Shown piece by piece: positions 1-8,638 of a stretch of 52,954 nucleotides of DNA. Position 1 is the first letter of the stretch. Every line of letters begins with the position of its first letter. The position numbers and the translations under genes are program-made. Below the pieces are notes generated by a model. It did not search any database and was not told where the DNA came from. It saw only the letters and a program-made list of their open reading frames with translations. Source of the DNA: DATEPR01 sp036502345 (lineage in GTDB: Bacteria > Actinomycetota > Actinomycetes > Mycobacteriales > Pseudonocardiaceae); assembly GCA_036502345.1 (NCBI GenBank), contig DASXYT010000409.1, positions 1-52,954 on the forward strand, given 5' to 3'.

Positions 1-221
1 GTCGGGGGCACGGCCGTTCACATGGCGGTGTGCGGTGAATCGCGCCCGCCGTGCGTTGGTTGTTTTCCGGCGCTTCCTGTGAACCCCGTAAACTCTCCAT
101 TGTGGACTGATGCTCTCGACCGGGTGAATCTGGCGGCCGCTCGGCGCGGACGGTGATCGATCGGTCACTGTCGGTGCTAACGTCGCCGGCCGACCGACCA
201 GCCGACCCGGGGGAGTTTCCG

Positions 222-1625
222 ATGCGCGCGTCCCGTCCAGCCCTCCTCGCCATCGTCGCGCTGGCCGCGGCAGGCCTGAGCGCCGCCGCCGTGCCGGCGA
301 CCGGCGCCGCCGCGATCTCCCCGGACCTGGTGCGGCTGCACCCGACCACAACGCACATCGGCGCGGCCAGCGCGCTGCCGCTGAACACCGCGCAGTGCGA
401 GCAGCGGTTCAAGATCGCCTGCTACGGGCCCAACCAGTTGCAGCGGGCCTACGACCTGGCCCCGCTGTTCGCCCATGGCAACTCGGGCAAGGGCCAGACG
501 ATCGCGGTCGTGGACTCGTTCGGCTCGCCGACCGTCCAGCACGACCTGGACGTGTTCGACCAGGCGTACGGCCTGCCGACGCCGAAGCTGACCGTGATCG
601 CACCGGCCGGCAAGGTGCCGGCCTACGACGGCAGCGCGACCCGCACCGGCTGGGCGGGCGAGACCAGCCTGGACGTCGAGTGGGCGCACGCCATGGCACC
701 CGGGGCGAACATCCTGCTGGTCGAGACGCCCACCTCGGAGGACGAGGGCACCACCGGGTTCCCGGAGATCGTCACCGCCGAGAAGTACGTCGTCAACCAC
801 CACCTCGCGGCGGTGATCAGCCAGAGCTTCAGCGCCACAGAGGAGACGTTCCCCAGCCAGGACGCGCTGCTCGCGCTGCGCAGTGCCTACCAGGACGCGT
901 ACGACAACGACGTCACCGTGCTGGCCGCGTCCGGCGACTCCGGCGCGACCGACGCCACCGTCAACGGTGAACTGTACGAGCACCCGGTGACCTCCTGGCC
1001 GAACAGCGACCCGCTGGTGACCGGCGTCGGCGGCACGAAGCTGAGCCTGGACGCCAACGGCAACCGCACGGCGCGGGACACGGTGTGGAACGACAGCTAC
1101 GACGTGCCGACCCAGCGCTACATCTCGGGCACCGACGGGCCGAGCGCACTGGCCGGTGGCGGGGGACTGTCCACTGTGTTCGACCGGCCCACGTACCAGG
1201 TGCCGGTGGCGAACGTGGTCGGTGATCAGCGCGGTGTGCCGGACGTGTCGATGAGCGGCGCGTGCAACGGCGCCGTCAACGTCTACCAGAGCTTCGCGGG
1301 CGAGCCCGCAGGCTGGTACCCGACGTGCGGCACCAGCGAGGCCACGCCGCTGTTCGCCGGCATCGTCGCGCTCGCCGCCCAGCGGGCCGGTCACCCGCTC
1401 GGGCTGATCAACCCGGCGCTGTACTTCATGGCCGTGTCGCACGTACCCGGCCTGGTGGACGTGACGTCGGGCAGCAACACGGTGTCGTTCACCCAGGGCG
1501 GCAAGAAGCACACCGTCGACGGGTTCAGTGCCGAGCCCGGCTACGACCTGGCGTCCGGCGTCGGCACCGTGGACGCCGCTCAGTTCGTGCCGGAACTGGT
1601 GTCCTACTCGGGGCACTCCTGGTGA
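222..1625 (+). CDS. Secreted S53 (sedolisin-type) serine peptidase
   Basis: Secreted acid-type serine-carboxyl protease that would break down extracellular protein. I start at ATG 222 because a GGGGGAG Shine-Dalgarno lies 8 nt upstream and the first ~30 residues (Met-Arg-Ala then Leu/Ala-rich, ending Ala-Ala-Ala) form a Sec signal peptide; an in-frame start at 153 would bury it. The S53 catalytic set is visible: Glu147 and Asp151 in GETSLDVEW, the oxyanion Asp239 in ASGDSGA, and Ser372 in GTSEATP. The mature catalytic domain begins almost at once (GKGQTIAVVDSFG), so the long pro-kumamolisin propeptide of many family members is absent. 467 residues. It converges on the esterase gene and overlaps its 3' end by 22 nt. 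Family call is firm; substrate unknown. Confidence 0.93.
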   Translation: MRASRPALLAIVALAAAGLSAAAVPATGAAAISPDLVRLHPTTTHIGAASALPLNTAQCEQRFKIACYGPNQLQRAYDLAPLFAHGNSGKGQTIAVVDSFGSPTVQHDLDVFDQAYGLPTPKLTVIAPAGKVPAYDGSATRTGWAGETSLDVEWAHAMAPGANILLVETPTSEDEGTTGFPEIVTAEKYVVNHHLAAVISQSFSATEETFPSQDALLALRSAYQDAYDNDVTVLAASGDSGATDATVNGELYEHPVTSWPNSDPLVTGVGGTKLSLDANGNRTARDTVWNDSYDVPTQRYISGTDGPSALAGGGGLSTVFDRPTYQVPVANVVGDQRGVPDVSMSGACNGAVNVYQSFAGEPAGWYPTCGTSEATPLFAGIVALAAQRAGHPLGLINPALYFMAVSHVPGLVDVTSGSNTVSFTQGGKKHTVDGFSAEPGYDLASGVGTVDAAQFVPELVSYSGHSW

Positions 1626-2830
1626 CGTGCGCGCACGACCTCGAAGAACCTGGCCAGGGCCCGGGCGGTGGCCCGCGACCTCGGTGACGGCAGGAAGTCG
1701 AAACCGTGGTGCGCGTAGGGGAGTTCCGCGTAGCCGAACGGCTGCCGGGTGACCTCCCTGGCCCGTTCGGCGAACTTCCTGGCCGTGGTGGCCTCCACCA
1801 CCTCGTCCCGGTCGCCGTGCACCACGAACATCGGCAGTGCCGTGTCGTCCAGCCGCAAGGTCGGTGACGCGGCCCGCCAGATGTGCGGGTCGATGTCCAG
1901 GTCCGTGTCGAACAACGCCTTGCGGACGTGGTCGCGCAGCCTGGGCCTGCCGTCGTCGTTGAGCACCGTGAAGTCGTAGACGCCGTACAGCAGGCCGGCC
2001 GCCTGCACGGTGGTGTCCACGTCGGCGAAACCGGGCTGGTACGCGGGATCGTTGGGGCTCAGCGCGGCCAGCGAGGCGAGGTGCCCGCCCGCCGAACCGC
2101 CGGACACCGCGATGAACGACGGGTCGCCGCCGTAGGCTGCGATGTTCGTCCTGACCCAGGCCAGCGCGCGCTTCACGTCCACGATCTGTGCGGGCCACCG
2201 GTGCTTGGGGCCGAGCCGGTAGTCGATGGACACACACAGCCAGTCCCGGGCGGCCAGTTGCGCGGTCAGGTAGCTGCTCTGCTGCGCCTTGCTGCCACCG
2301 GTCCACGAGCCGCCGTGCACGTAGACCAGCACCGGTGACGGCGTGTCCGGGCGGCGCCCCGGCCTGCGCCAGATGTCCAGCACCTGGGCGGGGTCCTCGT
2401 CGTGGTAGCGCACGTTCCGGTCGACCAGCAGCTTGGCCAGCGGCGCCCTGGCCGGCACCAGGTCCCGTTCACCGCTGATCCCGGGCACGTCGGGGCCGAG
2501 CGCGTCGGCCAGTGCCCGGTCCAGGACCTCGGTGGATGCCACCGAGGTGCGGTGCAGGCCGACCAGACCGAGCGCGGTGCCGGCGGTCAGCGCGAGCCCG
2601 GTGGTGCCGATCCGGCTGCGGCCCGCGCCGAGGCCGAGGGCGAGGCCGGCGGCCATGGCCTGCGCGGTCGCGGCCGGTGCGCCGAGTTCGGAGCCGACCA
2701 GGCCGGGCACCATGCCGGCCACGTACCAGGGGTAGCGGTGCCACGGTGGGCGGCGGCCGAACAGGTTCAGGGTCGCCCCTGCCGCACCGGCGGCCACCGC
2801 GAGCGCGGCCCCGGTTCCCCGTACCCCCAT
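1604..2830 (-). CDS. Membrane-anchored alpha/beta-hydrolase (HSL-like esterase)
   Basis: Carboxylesterase/lipase-type hydrolase. The N-terminal ~110 residues are hydrophobic and Gly/Ala-rich, suggesting two or three membrane segments. The catalytic domain carries the HSL-family HGGSW oxyanion motif, the nucleophile elbow GGSAGG with Ser246, an Asp in HGDRDE and a His in AHHGFDF. It starts 21 nt after the stop of the oligopeptide-type ATPase gene on the same strand, so it is probably the last gene of the importer operon. I infer that it removes acyl groups from the imported or extracellular glycan, but its position alone supports this. Similar membrane-anchored alpha/beta hydrolases with unknown substrates are common in actinomycetes. 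Confidence 0.85.
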   Translation of the reverse strand: MGVRGTGAALAVAAGAAGATLNLFGRRPPWHRYPWYVAGMVPGLVGSELGAPAATAQAMAAGLALGLGAGRSRIGTTGLALTAGTALGLVGLHRTSVASTEVLDRALADALGPDVPGISGERDLVPARAPLAKLLVDRNVRYHDEDPAQVLDIWRRPGRRPDTPSPVLVYVHGGSWTGGSKAQQSSYLTAQLAARDWLCVSIDYRLGPKHRWPAQIVDVKRALAWVRTNIAAYGGDPSFIAVSGGSAGGHLASLAALSPNDPAYQPGFADVDTTVQAAGLLYGVYDFTVLNDDGRPRLRDHVRKALFDTDLDIDPHIWRAASPTLRLDDTALPMFVVHGDRDEVVEATTARKFAERAREVTRQPFGYAELPYAHHGFDFLPSPRSRATARALARFFEVVRARHQECPE

Positions 2831-2851
2831 GCGCCACCCCTCCGGTTGCGT

Positions 2852-3850
2852 TTACCCGGATGGTAGCCGGGCCGCCATGGTGGCCTCGTCGAACAACCAG
2901 CACTTGGCCGTATGACCAGGTGCGGCCTGCAGATCGGGTGGCCTGGTCGTGCACACCTCCATCGCGTGCGGGCAGCGGTTGCGGAACCGGCAGCCGGACC
3001 CGATGCCGGCCTCTCGCTGTTCAGCGGCTCTCCCCGACTGCCTGGTCTGCCGGGCGGCCGCCAGTTCGGCCCTGCTCCGGCCGGGATCGGGTGCCGCGGA
3101 CGCCAGCAGCCGGGTGTACGGGTGCGCGGGTTGCAGGATGACCTGGTCGCTCGGCCCGTGCTCGACCACCTCGCCGCGGTACATCACCATGATCTCCGAC
3201 GAGAAGTGCCGCGCGGTGGCCAGATCGTGCGTGACGTAGAGCAGTGCGAGGTCGCGTTCCCGTTTGAGCGTGTCCAGCAGGTTCAGGATCTCCAACCGGA
3301 TCGACACGTCCAACATGGACACCGGCTCGTCGGCCAGCAACACCTGCGGCGCGGGAGCGAGTGCTCGCGCGATCGCCACCCGCTGCCGCTGCCCGCCGGA
3401 CAACTCGTGCGGATGCTTGACGGCGAAGTCGGCAGACGGGTTCAGGTTCACCGACCGCAGCAGGTCGTGCACGGCCGTCGTCAGCGCGTCCCCCTTCGGC
3501 CGGTCCGGCGACAGCAGCAGTGGCCGGCGCAGGTGGTGGTCCACCGTGTGCATCGGGTTCAGCGATGCGAACGGGTCCTGGAACACCACCTGCACGGCCC
3601 GTCGGTAGTCCCGCAGTGCGGCCCGCCGGCCGCCAACTTCCTTGCCGCGCAACAGGATCTGGCCGGAGTCCGGCGTCAGCAGCCTGCTCAGTGCCTTCAC
3701 CACCGTGGACTTGCCGCTGCCGCTCTCGCCGACCAGCGCCAGCGTGTGTCCTTCGCGCAGGGTCAGCGACAAGCCGTCCACCGCGGTCAGCTTCGCGCCA
3801 CCGCGCAGTCCGAACCGGACGGTCAGGTCGTTCACCTGGAGAATGCTCAT
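2852..3850 (-). CDS. ABC importer ATPase, DppF/OppF type
   Basis: One of two ATPases driving the Opp/Dpp-type importer encoded in this operon. Visible motifs are Walker A GESGSGKST, the Q-loop in VVFQDPFASLNP, the signature LSGGQRQRV, Walker B VLLADEPVSMLD and the switch His in VTHD. The C-terminal oligopeptide-transporter extension with Cys residues (GCRFRNRCPHAMEVC) is present; in this family it holds an iron-sulfur centre. Its ATG overlaps the stop of the preceding ATPase gene (ATGA), which indicates translational coupling. Substrate is inferred as an oligosaccharide from the neighbouring LacI-controlled glycosidase rather than from the ATPase itself. Confidence 0.93.
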   Translation of the reverse strand: MSILQVNDLTVRFGLRGGAKLTAVDGLSLTLREGHTLALVGESGSGKSTVVKALSRLLTPDSGQILLRGKEVGGRRAALRDYRRAVQVVFQDPFASLNPMHTVDHHLRRPLLLSPDRPKGDALTTAVHDLLRSVNLNPSADFAVKHPHELSGGQRQRVAIARALAPAPQVLLADEPVSMLDVSIRLEILNLLDTLKRERDLALLYVTHDLATARHFSSEIMVMYRGEVVEHGPSDQVILQPAHPYTRLLASAAPDPGRSRAELAAARQTRQSGRAAEQREAGIGSGCRFRNRCPHAMEVCTTRPPDLQAAPGHTAKCWLFDEATMAARLPSG

Positions 3851-4911
3851 GACCGCTCATCCCGGTAGGCCGGATCGTGCAGGTGGCAGGCCACCTGCCA
3901 CCCGGCGCGCCCGACGGTGCCGGCCGAAGGTTCGGCCAGCACCGGGGCGACCCGCCGGCACGGGTCGAACGCGTGCTCACAGCGCGGTGCGAACGGGCAA
4001 CCGACCAGTGTCCGGCTCAGGTCCGGGGGATGGCCGGGCACACCGCGCAGTTCACGAGCCTCACCACGCAGGTCGGGGAAGGACCGCAGCAGTCCTTGCG
4101 TGTACGGGTGGGCGGCGCCGTCGTGCAGTGCGTCGGTCGGCGCGTACTCGACGATCTCGCCCGCGTACATCACCGCGAGCCGGTCACTGATCTCCAGCAG
4201 CAGGGACAGGTCGTGGGTGATGAACACGACGCTGAAGCCGAGTTCGGCGCGCAGCCGCTCGATCTCGTCCAGGATCTCCCGCTGCACCACGACGTCCAAC
4301 GCCGTGGTGGGCTCGTCCATCACCACGATCTCCGGCTCCAGCGCCAGGGCCATCGCGATGACCACCCGCTGCCGCATGCCGCCGGACAGTTCGTGCGGGT
4401 AGTCGCGCAGCCGCTTCGGGTCGATGCCGACCATGTCCAGCAGTGCGGCCGCCCTGCGATCGCGTTCCGCTCCGTCCATGGCGGGCCGGTGGGTGCGGTA
4501 GATGTCGGCGAACTGCTTGCGCAGGCTGGTCACCGGGTTGAGCGCGTTCATCGCGCTCTGGAACACCATGGAGATCCGCTGCCAGCGGAACGTGCGCAAC
4601 TCGGCAGGCGGCAGCGCCAGCACGTCCACCTCGGTGCCGTCCCGGCCGGCGAACGTGATCGACCCGCTGGTCAGCTCGGCAGGCGGGCGCAGCATCCTGG
4701 TCAGCGCGTAGGCCAGGGTGGACTTGCCGCAGCCGCTCTCGCCCGCGATGCCGAGCACCTCGCCCCTGCGCAGTTCCAGCCTGACGTCCCGGACCGCCCT
4801 GGTCGGCCGTTGGCCCGCGTACTCGACGCTGACGTGCTCGGCCCGCAGGATCACCTCCGGGTCCACGCTCGGTGTCGGACCGACCTCGGCGGCCATGGCT
4901 TGCCCGGTCAT
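3847..4911 (-). CDS. ABC importer ATPase, DppD/OppD type
   Basis: Second ATPase of the importer, 354 residues from ATG 4911, which overlaps the upstream permease stop by 4 nt (ATGA). Walker A is GESGCGKST, the signature is LSGGMRQRV and Walker B is IVVMDEPTTALD. The C-terminal Cys cluster (CPFAPRCEHAFDPC) is the family's iron-sulfur extension. A much longer open frame continues upstream, but it runs through the permease gene on the same strand and has no family match, so I do not use it. It works as a heterodimer with the DppF-like ATPase just downstream. Confidence 0.93.
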   Translation of the reverse strand: MTGQAMAAEVGPTPSVDPEVILRAEHVSVEYAGQRPTRAVRDVRLELRRGEVLGIAGESGCGKSTLAYALTRMLRPPAELTSGSITFAGRDGTEVDVLALPPAELRTFRWQRISMVFQSAMNALNPVTSLRKQFADIYRTHRPAMDGAERDRRAAALLDMVGIDPKRLRDYPHELSGGMRQRVVIAMALALEPEIVVMDEPTTALDVVVQREILDEIERLRAELGFSVVFITHDLSLLLEISDRLAVMYAGEIVEYAPTDALHDGAAHPYTQGLLRSFPDLRGEARELRGVPGHPPDLSRTLVGCPFAPRCEHAFDPCRRVAPVLAEPSAGTVGRAGWQVACHLHDPAYRDERS

Positions 4912-5783
4912 CGCCGCCTCCTGTAGATCCGCAGCCTCGGGTTGAGCACCTCGTCCAGGCCGAAGTTGATCAGCGCGAGACCGGCGCCGAGCAGCGCGAT
5001 GCACAGGCCGGGTGGGATGAACCACCACCACGCGCCGGTGGCCAGCGCCTGGTCGTTCTCCGCGAAGTGCAGCATGTTGCCCCACGTCAGCAGGTTGATG
5101 TCGCCGAGCCCGAGGAACGCCAGCCCGGCCTGGGTGAGCACGGCGAAGATGGTGGCGAAGATGAACTGCGACACGATGATCGGCAGTTCGTTGGGCAGGA
5201 TCTCCACGAACACGATCCGCCAGGCGGGCTCGCCGGACGCCCGTGAGGCCAGCACGTAGTCCCGGTTGCGCACCGACAACGTCTGCGCCCGCAGCACCCT
5301 GGCCGACGCCGCCCAACTCGTCACCGCGATCACCAGGATCACCGCGAACAGCCCGCTGTTGCCCAGGAACGCGGAGATCACGATGACCAGCGGCAGACCG
5401 GGAATCACCAGGACCACGTTGGACACCAGGGACAGCAGCTCGTCGACCCAGCCGCCCGCGTAGCCACCGGCGATGCCGATCACCACCGACACGACGGTGG
5501 CCAGCAGGCCCGCGCCGGCGCCGATCACCATGGTGGCCCGCGTGCTGACCACCAGTTGCGCGAATACGTCCTGGCCGGTCTGCGTCGTGCCCAGCCAGTG
5601 TCGGGCCGACGGTGCCGCGTACTGCGCGTTGCTGAACGCGTTCGCGTCGTGCACCAGGAACGGCCCGACCACGGCCAGCAGTACGAAGAACCCGACGATG
5701 CCCATGCCGACCAGCAGTCGCGGCGCCAGCCACCGCCCGCCGACCGGCCGGTCCAGGGTGCCCGTCACCTCCACTGTCGTCAT
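4908..5783 (-). CDS. ABC importer permease, DppC/OppC type
   Basis: Inner-membrane permease of 291 residues. It has about six transmembrane segments, starting with LLVGMGIVGFFVLLAVVGPF. The conserved cytoplasmic EAA-type loop is recognisable near RASGEPAWRIVFVEILPN. The start at ATG 5783 overlaps the stop of the partner permease (ATGA), and the stop overlaps the DppD-like ATPase start. Four successive genes are thus coupled by 4-nt overlaps, as expected for subunits made in fixed ratio. Confidence 0.92.
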   Translation of the reverse strand: MTTVEVTGTLDRPVGGRWLAPRLLVGMGIVGFFVLLAVVGPFLVHDANAFSNAQYAAPSARHWLGTTQTGQDVFAQLVVSTRATMVIGAGAGLLATVVSVVIGIAGGYAGGWVDELLSLVSNVVLVIPGLPLVIVISAFLGNSGLFAVILVIAVTSWAASARVLRAQTLSVRNRDYVLASRASGEPAWRIVFVEILPNELPIIVSQFIFATIFAVLTQAGLAFLGLGDINLLTWGNMLHFAENDQALATGAWWWFIPPGLCIALLGAGLALINFGLDEVLNPRLRIYRRRR

Positions 5784-6772
5784 CGGGACACCTTCGTCCT
5801 CGGGTCGACGAAGCCGTAGACGAGATCGACCAGCAGGTTGGCGCCGAGCACGGCGAACGTGATCACCAGGAAGATTCCTTGCATCAGCGGATAGTCGTCG
5901 TTCTGCACGGCGTCCAGCAGCTTCTCGCCGACACCGGGATAGGAGAACACCGTCTCCATCACGATCGACCCGCTGACCACGAAGCCGAGCGAGATGGCGA
6001 ACCCGGACACGCTGGGCAGCACGGCGTTGCGGGCCGCGTAGCCGATCGCGACCCGCACCGGCTTGATGCCCTTCGCCTCCGCTGCCACCACGTAGTCCTC
6101 GGACAGCGTGGACACCATCATGTTGCGCATGCCCAGCAGCCAGCCACCGATCGAGCTGACCACGATGGTCAGCGCGGGCAGGATGGCGTGCTGCACGGCC
6201 GACGTGAGGAACTGGCCGTTCAGCCCGACGTTCAGGTCGGAGTTGGCGTTGTAGCCGCCGAAACCGGGGAACCAGTGCAACACGTTGTCCGCGAACAGGT
6301 ACAGCAGGATCAGCGCCAGCCAGAAGTACGGGATGGCGGTGAGGAACGTGGTGGAGGGTACCAACGAGTCCAGCCACGTCTTGCGCCGCCACCCGGCCAG
6401 CGCGCCGAGCGCGATGCCCACCACGAAACTGATCACCGTCGCCGTGCCGACCAGCACCAGGGTCCACAGGATGGTCGTCGAGATCTCGGTGGTGACCGGC
6501 GTCGGGAAGTCGGTCACCGACAACCCGAACCGCAGGTGCACCAGGTTGTCCAGGTAGGCGCCGTAGCGCTGCAGGATGTTGCCGCCACCCAGGCCGAGCA
6601 GCCGGGTCAGCGACTGCTCCTCGCCAGGCGGCACCGGGCCCGCCTGCTGCATCTTGGACAGCAGCACCTGCACGGGATTGCCGGGGATCAGCTCCGGCAG
6701 CAGGAAGTTCAACGTGATCGCCAGCCACGCGGCGACCACGTAGAACCCGATCTTCCGAGTCAGATAGTGCAC
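5780..6772 (-). CDS. ABC importer permease, DppB/OppB type
   Basis: Partner permease, 330 residues, about six transmembrane segments. It has the typical N-terminus of this family (MHYLTRKIGFYVVAAW) followed by the LIPGNPVQ stretch, and the EAA-like loop AAEAKGIKPVRVAIGYAARN. It begins 14 nt after the stop of the substrate-binding protein gene. Together with the DppC-like subunit it forms the channel. Confidence 0.92.
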   Translation of the reverse strand: MHYLTRKIGFYVVAAWLAITLNFLLPELIPGNPVQVLLSKMQQAGPVPPGEEQSLTRLLGLGGGNILQRYGAYLDNLVHLRFGLSVTDFPTPVTTEISTTILWTLVLVGTATVISFVVGIALGALAGWRRKTWLDSLVPSTTFLTAIPYFWLALILLYLFADNVLHWFPGFGGYNANSDLNVGLNGQFLTSAVQHAILPALTIVVSSIGGWLLGMRNMMVSTLSEDYVVAAEAKGIKPVRVAIGYAARNAVLPSVSGFAISLGFVVSGSIVMETVFSYPGVGEKLLDAVQNDDYPLMQGIFLVITFAVLGANLLVDLVYGFVDPRTKVSR

Positions 6773-6786
6773 GCCTGGCCCCTGCG

Positions 6787-8457
6787 TCAGGAGGCCGGTG
6801 TCAGTCGCGCCGCCACCCAGCCGATGTCCGGCTGGATGTAGACCGCCGGCGCGGCATAGGGATTGGCGACCGTCGGGAACCCGGACACCGCGTTGCCGTT
6901 GAACTCGATCTCGTCCTGCTGCTCGAACAACGGGATGTCCGGCATGTCCTGGACGAAGATCTGCTCGATCTGGTAGAAGTCCTGCTTCGCGCTGTCCTCG
7001 TTCTGGCTCTTCGCGATGTCGTCCAGCAGCGCGTCCACCTTCGGGTTGCTGTAGCGGCCGAAGTTGCCGACGGTGTCGCTCTGCCCGATCGGCTTGGTGA
7101 TCCGGCTGTCCAGCAGTTGGTCGTAGTACGCGTAGGGCTCCGGGGTGTAGCCGAAGTTGTCGATGATCAGTTGGAAGTTACCGTTGTCCTGGTCGGAGGT
7201 GAACGCCGCGAACGCCTCGCCCTGCACGGTCAGGTTGATGCCGGCCGCCTTGGCCTCCTGGGCGATGATCTGCACGTCGCTGACGTAGTCGGTGTAGCCG
7301 GACACGACCTTGAGGCTGATGTTCAGCGGGGCACCGCTCGGCGACACGAAGATGCCGTTGGCACCCATGTGGTAGCCGGCCGCGGTGAGGATCGACCTGG
7401 CCTTGGCGGGGTCGTTGTCCTGGATCTTCGTGCCGGCCAGCGACGGGTCGAGCACGTCGTTGTAGTTCGGCGTGAGCAGCGCTTCCGGGTTCGTCGCCGG
7501 GGAGTTGCCGTTGTACACCGACTGGCTCATGAACGACCGGTTGATGGCGGCGCTGATCGCCTGCCGCACGGCGAGGCTGGTGGTCGGCCCGGTCTTCAGG
7601 TTGGGCACCAGGAAACCGACCGCGAGCGGGATGTTGGTCAACGCGTACTTCGGGTTGCGGCCGAGATAGGTCTTCTGCACGTTCGGAATGAAGCTGCCGG
7701 CCCAGTCCACCTCACCGGACTCGATGGCCGCGTCGGAACTGTCGTTGCCGTTGAAGGACAGGAACCGCACGGTCTTCACCTTCGGCAGGCCGGGCAGGTA
7801 GTAGTGCGGGTTCGCGGTCAGTTCCATGACCTGCCCCTGCAGCTTGGACAGGATGTACGCACCGGTGCCGACCGGTTTCGTGTTCAGGAACGTTGCCGGG
7901 TCGGACACCGACTTCCAGATGTGCTGCGGCAGGATGTCCACCTTGCCGGCGAGGTAGTAGAAGTCGCTGTAGGCCGGTTTGGTGAACGTGACGGTGACCC
8001 CGTACTGGCCGTTGGCGGTCACGTCGGCCAGCGGTAACGCGTACTTGTTCAGCGCGGCGTTGTTGCGCGCCAGGTTCAGGGTGAACACCACATCGGCGCT
8101 GGTGAACGGCTTGCCGTCGGTCCAGGTCACGCCGTGCCGCAGTTGGAAGGTCAACTGCTTGCCACCGTTGGACCACGCGTAGCTGGTGCCCAGCCACGGT
8201 TTGATGTCGCCGGACTTGACCGTGTTGAAGAAGAACAACGGTTCGTAGATCATCCCGTTGGTCGGGTCCTCCACGTTCGGCGAGAACGGGTTGAAGTCGT
8301 TGGCGAACGTGCCCGCGGCGCCGGTTGTCACCGTCAACACGCTGTTCGCACCGGAGCCGGAACTGTTGCTGCTGCCTCCGCAGCCGGCCACCAGGCCGAC
8401 CGCGAGGAGTGCTGCGGACACGATGGTCGCCCGCATACGCCAACGACTGATGGACAT
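6787..8457 (-). CDS. Solute-binding lipoprotein of family 5 (SBP_bac_5)
   Basis: Extracytoplasmic receptor of the importer. The signal peptide ends in a lipobox LVAGC with Cys26 as the lipidation site, followed by a Gly/Ser-rich linker. The body (about 530 residues) is a family-5 binding protein of the DppA/OppA/CbtA kind; such proteins bind peptides or oligosaccharides. The operon shares a LacI-type operator with a glycosidase gene, so I infer an oligosaccharide ligand. It is first in the operon, with a promoter/operator at 8582-8603 and a 22-bp palindrome in the leader. Leu141 is encoded by TTA (8035-8037), a rare codon in this DNA and a possible point of bldA-type control. Confidence 0.92.
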   Translation of the reverse strand: MSISRWRMRATIVSAALLAVGLVAGCGGSSNSSGSGANSVLTVTTGAAGTFANDFNPFSPNVEDPTNGMIYEPLFFFNTVKSGDIKPWLGTSYAWSNGGKQLTFQLRHGVTWTDGKPFTSADVVFTLNLARNNAALNKYALPLADVTANGQYGVTVTFTKPAYSDFYYLAGKVDILPQHIWKSVSDPATFLNTKPVGTGAYILSKLQGQVMELTANPHYYLPGLPKVKTVRFLSFNGNDSSDAAIESGEVDWAGSFIPNVQKTYLGRNPKYALTNIPLAVGFLVPNLKTGPTTSLAVRQAISAAINRSFMSQSVYNGNSPATNPEALLTPNYNDVLDPSLAGTKIQDNDPAKARSILTAAGYHMGANGIFVSPSGAPLNISLKVVSGYTDYVSDVQIIAQEAKAAGINLTVQGEAFAAFTSDQDNGNFQLIIDNFGYTPEPYAYYDQLLDSRITKPIGQSDTVGNFGRYSNPKVDALLDDIAKSQNEDSAKQDFYQIEQIFVQDMPDIPLFEQQDEIEFNGNAVSGFPTVANPYAAPAVYIQPDIGWVAARLTPAS

Positions 8458-8477
8458 CGCGGATACCCACTTTCGGC

Positions 8478-8499
8478 CGCGTCGCGACGTCGCGACGCG
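8478..8499. repeat. 22-bp perfect palindrome in the SBP leader
   Basis: CGCGTCGCGAC followed directly by its exact reverse complement. It also reads as two tandem copies of the 8-bp palindrome GTCGCGAC. It lies between the mapped promoter (-10 at 8575-8580) and the SBP start codon at 8457, ending about 20 nt before the start. It could be an mRNA hairpin controlling translation or stability, or a dimer-protein binding site. Confidence 0.6.
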
Positions 8500-8574
8500 A
8501 GGATGGTCCAGTTGTGCTGCGTTCGATCTGCGGCGCTGACAACCGTTTCCGCGTGCCAGCGGCCGGTGCGCCAG

Positions 8575-8603
8575 ATCGAAGCACTATACCGGTTAAGTGT
8601 CAA
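8575..8603 (-). promoter_or_regulatory. Promoter with LacI-type operator for the importer operon
   Basis: Read leftwards: -35 TTGACA (8603-8598), 17-bp spacer and a weak -10 TTCGAT (8580-8575). The spacer holds the pseudo-palindrome ACTTAACCGGTATAGT (8598-8583) with a central CG, the usual architecture of LacI-family operators. The 22 bp from 8582 to 8603 are repeated exactly, inverted, at 9791-9812 in front of the glycosidase. The operator overlaps the promoter core, so binding would repress. Operator assignment to the adjacent LacI protein is inference. Confidence 0.75.
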
Positions 8604-8638
8604 CCCGGCCGAATGGTGGAGGACCTTTCCTGATCGCT

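Noticed and set aside
177..2306. Long minus-strand open frame antisense to the sedolisin gene and overlapping the esterase in another frame
   Set aside because: Arg/Gly-rich translation without family features; typical shadow frame in GC-rich DNA. The sedolisin and esterase genes explain the region.
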